This document shows positions 9,652-15,654 of a stretch of 15,654 nucleotides of DNA, piece after piece. How positions within the stretch are numbered: the first letter of the stretch is position 1; every line of letters begins with the position of its first letter. This DNA is from JBFGCT01 sp041581055 (GTDB lineage: Bacteria > Actinomycetota > Acidimicrobiia > Acidimicrobiales > Ilumatobacteraceae). The stretch spans positions 1 through 15,654 of the forward strand of contig JBFGCT010000095.1 of the NCBI GenBank assembly GCA_041581055.1, given 5' to 3'. The notes under the pieces were generated by a model. The model saw only the letters and a program-made list of their open reading frames with translations. It did no database searches and was not told where the DNA came from. The position numbers and the translations under genes were made by a program.

Positions 9652-10985
9652 CGCTCGCCTCCCGAATCCTCCGCCACCGCCGGCGGTCCGCCCCCATCCT
9701 CGCGCACCGCCTCGTCCCTCGGCGTCGCAAGTTGTTCGCGGAACCGCGGGCCGGTGTCGAGCCGGGTCCGGGTGAACGCGTGATCGAAGTCGATCGGCGG
9801 CAGGCCGAGGATCGATCGGCGGCGCCGCTCGAGCGTCCAGAGCCCGCCGATCACCACCGCGCCGCCGGCGAGCGCGTACACGATGAGCGCGGCGTCGGGC
9901 GCCCGGAGCAGCCCGTCGAGGAAGACGACGGTGCTCAGCGTCTCCGCCGCGGCGAGCGCGACCACGAATCTGACCAGTTGGCGATCGGTGGCCTTGGACG
10001 CCGCCCACGAGCCGAGCGGGGCCCCGAAGGCGACGACCGGCACGGCGGCGAGCCACAACCCGAACAGGTCGTACCGGCCCGCTTCGAGCGGGGCGCCATC
10101 GCCGAACGCGACGGTTCCGTCGTCCAGCTCGCCCACGGGCTGGCCCCCGACCGCCGCCACGCGGCCGGCGTCGTCGATCCGGATCGAGAGCTGCTCGTCG
10201 ACGACCCCGAGCACGAGCAACCCGACGATCGACACGCCGGCCATCACGATCACGCTGGTCGGCACGCCGACCCGCGGGCTCACGCCGATCAGCACCACGA
10301 CCGCCAGGTAGACGAGGACGTCGGCCCCCGAACCGACGAGGGAGGCCGCCAGACCGCCGGTCAGACCGGTCACGACGAGCAGCGTCATGATGCGCCGACC
10401 GGCGATCGGCATCGCCACGAGCCGTTCGAGCAGGTGGGCCCGGAAGCCGAGGAACACGACCACCGCCATCGCCGCCACGAGCAACGTGAATGTGACCTTG
10501 ACGTACGGCCCGGGGAGGCGGGACGGCCAGAACGGGTCGTCACCCCGGCTGAGCACCACCAGACCGAGCATGAAGCCGGCGACCGCGGCGGGGAGCGTCA
10601 CGACGACGGCGCGCCACTCGACCACCCGCCGGGTGACGAGGATCGCCGCGGCGGCCGAGCCCATCCCGACCGCCTGGATCGAGAGCGAGAAACTGCGGGC
10701 GACCTCGGCGTCGACGTCGAGCACCTTGGTGAACACGGGGAAGGCGACCGCCCCGCCGCCCTGCGGGGTCGAACCGGCGACGAAGCTGCCGAAGGCCATC
10801 GTGATCGGCGAGGCCCAGTGATCGGCGACCCGTCCCCAAAGCCCCGCCGCGGTGACGTACACCGCCCAGACGAGGGCGACCGACACCGACACCCCCAGCG
10901 AGGCGAGCCACCGACGCCGGCGCACCTCGACGCGCCGACGCTGGGCGGCGTCGATCGCTGCCTCGTAGCCGCCCGCCGCGCTCAC
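9648..10985 (-). CDS. TauE/SafE family membrane transporter
   Basis: An integral membrane protein of 445 residues in the TauE/SafE family, whose members export sulfite, sulfoacetate or related organic anions; the substrate here cannot be told. The two family half-repeats are visible: AFGSFVAGSTPQGGGAVAFP at 64-83 and GLTGGLAASLVGSGADVLVY at 207-226, each with hydrophobic helices around it. Roughly eight to nine helices run between 28 and 382. Between the second-half helices (about 263-306) sits a polar insert of some 45 residues (DEQLSIRIDDAGR onward). The hydrophilic C-tail, about 383-445, contains FTRTRLDTGPRF with threonines. GTG at 10985 is chosen because it overlaps the upstream stop (GTGA) and precedes the first helix; the longer open frame to 11246 is Arg-rich shadow. 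It is longer than typical 250-300 residue family members. Confident on family, not on substrate. Confidence 0.9.
9658..9663 (-). promoter_or_regulatory. Ribosome binding site of the soluble kinase gene
   Basis: GGGAGG on the minus strand lies 6 nt before the ATG at 9651, inside the end of the TauE gene. It fixes the kinase start and excludes the longer open frame that extends to 10056. Confidence 0.7.
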
Positions 10986-11428
10986 AACAACCGGCCACCG
11001 CGGAACCGCCAGCGGATGAACACGACGCGCATCGGGCCGTGCGCCGTCAGCCACAGCACGAGCCACGCGCTCGCGAAGTGCACGACGAACGCGGTCGTCG
11101 GGACGTCGCCCACGCCCCACGGCAGGCCGGCCGAGAGCAACGCGTACACGACCACGCACTCGGGCACGCCGACGAGCAGACCGAACAGGCTCGGCCAGTC
11201 CTTCTCCCAGCGGAATTGTTGGAGCCCGTGGTAGGCGAGCTCCCACAGCACGCCGACGGCCGCCACGAGGACGAGGGCGCCGAACGCAAGGCGGTAGACG
11301 TCGCCGAGCCCGGCATCGCCCTCGACGAGCGTGACGAGCAGCGGCCCGATGAGGAGCGTCCAGAGCGCGCCGACCGTGGCGACGAGGAACAGCCGGGTCT
11401 GAATCCGCCCGAACAGGGTCGGGGTCAT
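10982..11428 (-). CDS. Small four-helix membrane protein of unknown function
   Basis: 148 residues with four predicted membrane helices (about 13-33, 46-66, 81-101, 111-131). A conspicuous polar loop between helices 2 and 3 is rich in aromatic and charged residues: WELAYHGLQQFRWEKDWP at 62-79. The C-terminus is basic (RWRFRGGRLL), suggesting it stays inside. No known family is recognised with certainty. ATG at 11428 overlaps the oxidoreductase stop (ATGA) with GAGGAA 9 nt upstream, and its own stop overlaps the TauE start (GTGA). The tight coupling suggests a stoichiometric partner of the transporter or a membrane anchor for the flavoenzyme; this is inference only. The open frame continues upstream to 12016 but that part is a shadow of the oxidoreductase gene. 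Confidence 0.82.
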   Translation of the reverse strand: MTPTLFGRIQTRLFLVATVGALWTLLIGPLLVTLVEGDAGLGDVYRLAFGALVLVAAVGVLWELAYHGLQQFRWEKDWPSLFGLLVGVPECVVVYALLSAGLPWGVGDVPTTAFVVHFASAWLVLWLTAHGPMRVVFIRWRFRGGRLL

Positions 11429-12987
11429 GGCTGACGGTTCCTCGCCCATCGCAGCCACTGCACGACCGAGCGGCCCGGACCGATCCGTTTGGCGAACCCG
11501 CTTCGCGCCAGATCGTCGGCGATCTGCAGCGCGGCGTATTGCAGCCCGAGGAAGGAGTCGACGCCGGCGTAGTACCCGCCGAGCGTCATCGAGCCCGACG
11601 CGTACACGCGGCCCGGGTCGCTCGCCGCGCCCCGCACCTCGAAGGTGCGCTCCACGTCGAGCCGGCCGTACGGGTTCTGGGCGGCGCCGGCGTGCTCGAG
11701 CAGGTCGGACATCAGCCGGTGCTCCTCCAGCCGGGCGAGCAGCCCGGTCGCGTCGATGATGTACTGCGCCTCGATCTCGTGGCGGTCGCCGGAGGCCGTC
11801 CGCAGCGCCGTCACGATCGCGTCGCCGGTCGCCGTGCGCTCGACCGATTCGACGGCGCCGACCTGCTGTTCGTAGTAGCCGGCGGCCTCGGCCTCGGCGA
11901 TCTGGCGGCGCCACGACCGGCGCGGCGCCGTGTTGGTCCCGCCCATCTGGCGCAACAGGTCCGCCCGCGCCTCGCCCTCGAGCCGTTCGAGGCGGGTGCG
12001 GAGTTGGCCACCCCACGCCGCCTTGGGGAAGTTGAACGCCTGGTACGCGAACCCGTGATCGCCCGGCCGGCGGAACGTGCGGCGCTCGCCCTGCGGGCCG
12101 TCGACGTAGTTGCGGAACAGGTGGACGACGCGCGTCTGGGCGCCGCGCCCGGCCCGGTCATCGAGCAGGCGCTGGAGGATGCGCGACGCCACGATCCCGC
12201 TCCCCCGGACGAGCACCGTGCACGGGTGCCGCCGCGCCTCCTCGTAGACGTGGTCGTGCGGCTCGTAGGCGTTGACGACCCGCGTGTAGTCGCCGGTCCG
12301 CTCGCGGTACTCCTGGAGGTCGGGCAGGAACGCCACGCCCGGGTACCCGATCGCCAGGTGGACGAATCGGCAGCGGTAGGCGAGGCGCTTGGTCGGCCCC
12401 GCGTCCGGCTGGGTCTGGATCACGAAGTACCCGCCGCCGCGGCGCTTGCGGACCATGCGCACGTACCCGAGCGTGACCATCGCGTCCCAGTCGATGCGTT
12501 TCGCCTCGCGCCCGACCGACTCGTACACCTGGCCGGCGCGCGGCGTGAAGTACTCGCCGAGGACCGGCTCGGTGACCACCTGCCACACACGTCGCAACGA
12601 CCGGTCGGCCCAGGCCTCGCGCAGCGCGTAGCTCGGAAAGCCCCAGATGTTGTCCATCACCGAGCTCGAGTCGGAGCGCAGGCGCTCGTGGCGCGGGATC
12701 TGCGAGTTGGTCGCCAGGTACTCGTAGGTCTCGGTCGGCGTGCGGCTGTCGCCGAGCACCCGGATCCACTCGGTGGCGACTCCCGCGCAGCGCAGGAAAT
12801 CGACCATTGCGAACGAGCCGAGCCCGCCGCCGACGGTGACGAACGGGACGTCGACGATCGGGATCGCGGCCTGCTCGACGTCGCTGTCGGCCCATTCGCT
12901 CGCGCCGATCAGATGGTCGGTGAGGTCGCCGCCCGCGCCAGCCGAGGCTCCGGGCGAGCCGACGATCACCGTGTCGTCACCAGCCAT
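11425..12987 (-). CDS. FAD-dependent oxidoreductase, NAD(P)/FAD two-dinucleotide fold (monooxygenase-like)
   Basis: A cytoplasmic flavoprotein of 520 residues. After 45 poorly ordered residues, PFVTVGGGLGSFAMVDFL (48-65) has the glycine-rich FAD-binding turn (GGGLGS). A second dinucleotide site, VLVRGSGIVASRILQRLL, spans 258-275. IIDATGLL at 410-417 carries the ATG motif typical of class B flavin monooxygenases and N-hydroxylases. A C-terminal FAD-contacting stretch (GSMTLGGYYAGVDSFLGLQYAA) lies at 465-486. The substrate is unknown; a pyridine-nucleotide-disulfide reductase is unlikely because no redox CxxxxC is present. ATG at 12987 is preferred, with GGGGG 6 nt upstream; GTG at 13041 would add 18 unconserved-looking residues and overlap the putative promoter. 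It is the first gene of the overlapped cluster, ending ATGA into the small membrane protein. Functional class moderately sure, reaction not. Confidence 0.82.
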   Translation of the reverse strand: MAGDDTVIVGSPGASAGAGGDLTDHLIGASEWADSDVEQAAIPIVDVPFVTVGGGLGSFAMVDFLRCAGVATEWIRVLGDSRTPTETYEYLATNSQIPRHERLRSDSSSVMDNIWGFPSYALREAWADRSLRRVWQVVTEPVLGEYFTPRAGQVYESVGREAKRIDWDAMVTLGYVRMVRKRRGGGYFVIQTQPDAGPTKRLAYRCRFVHLAIGYPGVAFLPDLQEYRERTGDYTRVVNAYEPHDHVYEEARRHPCTVLVRGSGIVASRILQRLLDDRAGRGAQTRVVHLFRNYVDGPQGERRTFRRPGDHGFAYQAFNFPKAAWGGQLRTRLERLEGEARADLLRQMGGTNTAPRRSWRRQIAEAEAAGYYEQQVGAVESVERTATGDAIVTALRTASGDRHEIEAQYIIDATGLLARLEEHRLMSDLLEHAGAAQNPYGRLDVERTFEVRGAASDPGRVYASGSMTLGGYYAGVDSFLGLQYAALQIADDLARSGFAKRIGPGRSVVQWLRWARNRQP

Positions 12988-13010
12988 CCACCACCCCCTG
13001 TCCGGGTCCG

Positions 13011-13016
13011 ACACTA
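13011..13016 (-). promoter_or_regulatory. Candidate -10 of the oxidoreductase-gdhA operon
   Basis: TAGTGT on the minus strand fits TAnnnT and would start transcription near 13004, leaving a leader of about 17 nt that contains the AGGGGG ribosome site before the ATG at 12987. The region 16-18 bp upstream (GAGCTG) is a poor -35. It lies in the only sizeable gap upstream of the six-gene cluster. Confidence 0.3.
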
Positions 13017-13047
13017 CGCCAGTCGGGCTCGCCCAGCTCACGAATCT

Positions 13048-13066
13048 CCGCCGAGGAGATCGGCGG
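13048..13066 (-). terminator. Hairpin downstream of nuoN
   Basis: CCGCCGA (13048-13054) and TCGGCGG (13060-13066) form a perfect 7-bp stem with a 5-nt loop. It begins 27 bp after the nuoN stop and is upstream of the candidate promoter of the next operon, the right place for a terminator. It lacks a T-tract on the minus strand, as is common in GC-rich actinobacteria. Confidence 0.42.
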
Positions 13067-13093
13067 CTCGCGGTCGGCGTCGGATCTCGACGG

Positions 13094-14608
13094 CTACGGC
13101 GCGAAGGCGCCGGTGAGGTCCTGGAGATCCCCGAAGCGGGCGACGAGACCCGGCAGCACCCCGAGCACGATCGTGCCCACTGCGGTGATCCCGAGCGCCG
13201 TGACGATCGGCGTCGGGATGCGGACCGGGCTGACGTCGCCGTCGGGCGCCTCCTCGACCCAGATCACGCGCAACACGCGCATGTAGTACCCCGCGGCGAT
13301 CACCGTGTTGACCGCGGCGATCGTGGCGAGGACGTAGGCCGCCGTCGTCTCCGCGTCGAGCACCGCCCGGAACGAGTTGAACTTGGCGAACCACCCGCCG
13401 AGCGGCGGGACCCCGGCGAGCGAGGCGAAGAAGATGGTCATCGCGACCGCCAGGCCGGGCGCGTAGCCGAAGAGCCCGCCCAGGCTGGAGATCTCGCCGC
13501 TGCGCGTCTTGCGCGAGACCGCGATCACGGTGGCGAACGCGCCGAGGTTGGTGAGCGCGTAGATCAACAGGTACACGACGACCGCGTTGAGCGCCGAGCC
13601 GGCGGCCCGCTCGTTGCCGGCGAACGCCAGCGGCATCAGGATGAACCCGCTCTGGCTGATCGAGGAGTAGGCGAGCAGCCGGACGATGTTGGTCTGTCGC
13701 AGCGCGAGCACGTTGCCGATCGTCATCGTCAGCGCGGCGAGCACCCAGACCAGCGGCTCGTACACGTCGGACGCGCCGGGGAAGGCGACGAAGATGATCG
13801 TCGCCAGTGCGACGAAGCCGGCGGCTTTCGACGCCACCGACAAGAACGCGGTCACCGGCGTCGGGGCGCCCTCGTAGGTGTCGGGGGCCCAGGAGTGGAA
13901 CGGCACCGCGGAGATCTTGAACGCGAAGCCGCAGATGACGAACACGACGCCGACCACTTGGAGCCCGACGAGTTCGCCGTCGACCAGCGACGCGCCGATG
14001 TCGGTGAGCAGCGTGGAGTTCGCCGTGCCGAAGAGCAGGCTCATGCCGTACAGCAGGATCGCCGACGCGAACACGCCGAGGAGGTAGTATTTGACCCCCG
14101 CCTCGTTCGACTTGACATCGCGCTTGTTCCACGCCGCCAGCATGTAGGCCGGGATCGAGAGCAGTTCGAGCGCCACGAAGATGCTGACCAGGTCGCGGGC
14201 CGACGACATCATCACCATGCCGAGGACGCTGGCGACCATCAACACGTAGAACTCGCCCTGGTAGTAACCGCCCTCCTCGAGCTCGGTCTGGCTCATCAGG
14301 ATGATGATGTACGCGGTGAGCAGGAACAGCGCCTTGAGGATCAGCGCGTACTCGTCGACCACGTAGCGCCCGCCGAACATCGATCTGGAATCGTCGCCGA
14401 CGACGGCCAGCGTGACGACGGGGACCAGCGCGCCGAGCATCACGAAGCCGGTCATCGTGGCGATCGCCCACTTCTTGGACTCGTCGATCAGGAGGTCGAC
14501 GCCGAGGATCACGTTGATCCCGACGACGAGCACGAGCTCGGGGGCGAGCGCGTGCCAGTCGATGGTCGGCGCGACCCAGTCGGCTTGGGCGAGCAGGGAC
14601 GCGAGCAT
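13094..14608 (-). CDS. nuoN: NADH-quinone oxidoreductase subunit N
   Basis: Membrane-arm, antiporter-like proton-pumping subunit of respiratory complex I, 504 residues with about 14 helices. Key residues of the family are visible: Glu148 in ALELLSIPAY, Lys231 in CGFAFKISAVPFHSWAPDTY, Lys261 in LSVASKAAGF, the YSSISQSGF motif near 315-322, and Lys409 in GVPPLGGWFAKF. The conserved EGAPTPVTAF follows the HSW motif. The ATG at 14608 shares its A with the stop of nuoM (TGATG), so the two are translationally coupled as is usual for nuoM-nuoN; the frame continues upstream to 14734 but that is nuoM shadow. As in most nuo operons it is the last gene, followed by a hairpin. It appears intact and normal, in contrast to its neighbour. 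Confidence 0.97.
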   Translation of the reverse strand: MLASLLAQADWVAPTIDWHALAPELVLVVGINVILGVDLLIDESKKWAIATMTGFVMLGALVPVVTLAVVGDDSRSMFGGRYVVDEYALILKALFLLTAYIIILMSQTELEEGGYYQGEFYVLMVASVLGMVMMSSARDLVSIFVALELLSIPAYMLAAWNKRDVKSNEAGVKYYLLGVFASAILLYGMSLLFGTANSTLLTDIGASLVDGELVGLQVVGVVFVICGFAFKISAVPFHSWAPDTYEGAPTPVTAFLSVASKAAGFVALATIIFVAFPGASDVYEPLVWVLAALTMTIGNVLALRQTNIVRLLAYSSISQSGFILMPLAFAGNERAAGSALNAVVVYLLIYALTNLGAFATVIAVSRKTRSGEISSLGGLFGYAPGLAVAMTIFFASLAGVPPLGGWFAKFNSFRAVLDAETTAAYVLATIAAVNTVIAAGYYMRVLRVIWVEEAPDGDVSPVRIPTPIVTALGITAVGTIVLGVLPGLVARFGDLQDLTGAFAP

Positions 14609-15654
14609 CAGCCGAGCGCGACTCCGAGCCGGTCGACGAGGTCGATGACCGGCTGATCCATGACGCCGAACAGCAACTGCGGGTACACGCCGAGGACGAC
14701 GATGGTGATCAGGAACGGCGTCCAGGCGATCCACTCGATCGGGGTGACGTCGTGGATGTCCGCCTGGTGGTCGTGGTGCGGGTCGTCGTTGACGCCGGCG
14801 CCGACCGGGTGCGGCGTGGGTCCCGAGAACTCCTCGCTGACCTCACCGAACGCGGTGCGCTGGTACAGCCAGAGCAGGTACCCGGCGGCGAGGACGGTGC
14901 CGATCGCGGCGACCACCATCAGCGTGCGGAACAACTCCTCGCTGAGCCCGAAGTTCGGGCTGTAGGCCGACAGGATCGCCGGGAACTCGCCCCAGAACCC
15001 GGCCAGGCCCGGCAGGCCGAGCGAGGCCATCGCGCAGAACCCGAGGATCCACCCGAGCCGCGGCATCTGGAGCAACATGCCGGAGAGCCGCTTGATCTCG
15101 AGCGTGTGATAGCGGTGCTTGATCGACCCGGCAAGGAAGAAGAGCATGCCGGTGATCAGGCCGTGGGCGACCATGCCGAAGATCGCGGCGTTGATGCCGA
15201 GGGGGGTCAGCGTCGAGATGCCGAGCATGACGAAGCCCATGTGGGCGACCGACGAGAACGCGATCAACCGCTTCATGTCGGTCTGCGCGAGGCAGCCGAG
15301 CGCGCCGTAGATGATGCCGATCACGGCGAGGATGCCGATCACCGGCGCCCACTCGACGGCCCCCTCGGGAAGCATCGGGAGGGCGATCCGGACGAAGCCG
15401 TACGTGCCGAGCTTCAGCAGGATCGCCGCCAGGATGACCGAGCCCTCCGTCGGCGCTTGGGTGTGGGCGTCGGGGAGCCAGGTGTGGAACGGGAACATCG
15501 GCACCTTGATCGCGAAGCCGAGGAACATGCCGGCGAAGATCCAGACCTGCACGTCCTTGTCGACGGTCGGGGCCTCGACGTGGGCGTCCGGTAACCAGGT
15601 GTGGAACGGGAACATCGGCACCTTGATCGCGAAGCCGACGAAGAAGGCGAGCCA
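14608..15654 (-). CDS. nuoM: NADH-quinone oxidoreductase subunit M, C-terminal part, with internal duplication
   Basis: Antiporter-like proton-pumping subunit of complex I; the N-terminal third lies beyond the right edge, leaving 348 residues in frame from 15654. The pumping-lysine helix and following loop GFAIKVPMFPFHTWLPDAH occur twice, at visible residues 7-25 and 46-64, so Lys11 and Lys50 both correspond to the single conserved lysine. Normal sequence follows: APTEGSVILAAILLKLGTYG with Lys81, the KRLIAFSSVAHMGFV segment, and GLPGLAGFWGEFP. Near the C-terminus a His-rich loop (282-301, HPVGAGVNDDPHHDHQADIH) precedes the last helices. Apart from the duplication the frame is intact to the stop, which shares one base with the nuoN start. 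Whether this gene is functional depends on whether the duplication is real. Confidence 0.95.
   Translation of the reverse strand, partial: WLAFFVGFAIKVPMFPFHTWLPDAHVEAPTVDKDVQVWIFAGMFLGFAIKVPMFPFHTWLPDAHTQAPTEGSVILAAILLKLGTYGFVRIALPMLPEGAVEWAPVIGILAVIGIIYGALGCLAQTDMKRLIAFSSVAHMGFVMLGISTLTPLGINAAIFGMVAHGLITGMLFFLAGSIKHRYHTLEIKRLSGMLLQMPRLGWILGFCAMASLGLPGLAGFWGEFPAILSAYSPNFGLSEELFRTLMVVAAIGTVLAAGYLLWLYQRTAFGEVSEEFSGPTPHPVGAGVNDDPHHDHQADIHDVTPIEWIAWTPFLITIVVLGVYPQLLFGVMDQPVIDLVDRLGVALG
15478..15638. repeat. Direct repeat within nuoM, 44-bp identical cores at 117-bp period
   Basis: A 44-base stretch at 15478-15521 recurs without mismatch at 15595-15638, a shift of 117 bases or 39 codons. The sequence on both sides of each core is clearly diverged (for example CTC CCC versus TTA CCG for the same Leu-Pro), so only the core is identical. 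The repeat keeps the nuoM frame. Confidence 0.9.

Noticed and set aside
12988..13041. Upstream GTG start (13041) for the oxidoreductase
   Set aside because: It would add 18 residues without homology-like features and cover the candidate -10; the ATG at 12987 has a G-rich ribosome site at good spacing.

Overview
The window is GC-rich, densely packed, mostly minus-strand DNA with strong G/C preference at third codon positions and frequent GTG starts. With Ser/Thr kinases, an FHA protein and nuoM-nuoN side by side, it reads as a chromosomal segment of a high-GC actinobacterium. An Acidimicrobiia/Ilumatobacter-like lineage is my best guess, but this is inferred from protein style and not from a marker gene. 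I see no RNA genes, insertion sequences, phage genes or CRISPR, and no gene-free stretch longer than 106 bases.

Layout, left to right. (1) 1-467: N-terminal part of an unrecognised Ala/Pro-rich minus-strand protein that runs off the left edge, with a 9-bp tandem repeat and a G-quadruplex motif. (2) 554-3551: a two-gene minus-strand unit, a MidA/COG1565-type SAM methyltransferase followed by acetyl-CoA synthetase (acs), overlapping by 8 bp. (3) 3626-6232, plus strand: the only plus-strand gene, a transmembrane Ser/Thr kinase whose outer half is a PnrA/BMP-type ligand-binding domain followed by a small C-terminal domain. It is divergent from the methyltransferase and convergent with gdhA. Both divergent starts have a -10-like hexamer exactly 6 nt before a GTG, suggesting leaderless transcripts. 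(4) 6268-12987, minus strand: an apparent operon of FAD-dependent oxidoreductase, small four-helix membrane protein, TauE/SafE transporter, soluble Ser/Thr kinase, FHA protein and glutamate dehydrogenase. The first five genes are joined by four 4-base stop/start overlaps (ATGA, GTGA, ATGA, GTGA); gdhA follows after 25 bp with its own RBS. (5) 13094-15654, minus strand: nuoN and the 3' part of nuoM, the end of a complex I operon.

How they may work together: region 4 looks like a regulatory module in which a flavoenzyme and membrane transporter are co-produced with a kinase and its phosphothreonine reader, and with a central nitrogen enzyme. The kinase-FHA-glutamate dehydrogenase arrangement recalls the PknG-GarA/OdhI control of glutamate and 2-oxoglutarate metabolism in mycobacteria and corynebacteria. 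The receptor kinase next door suggests sensing of an extracellular nucleoside-like or other small ligand. The most striking anomaly is an in-frame 39-residue tandem duplication of the catalytic-lysine helix of NuoM at the right edge, which is either a real rearrangement or an assembly error.
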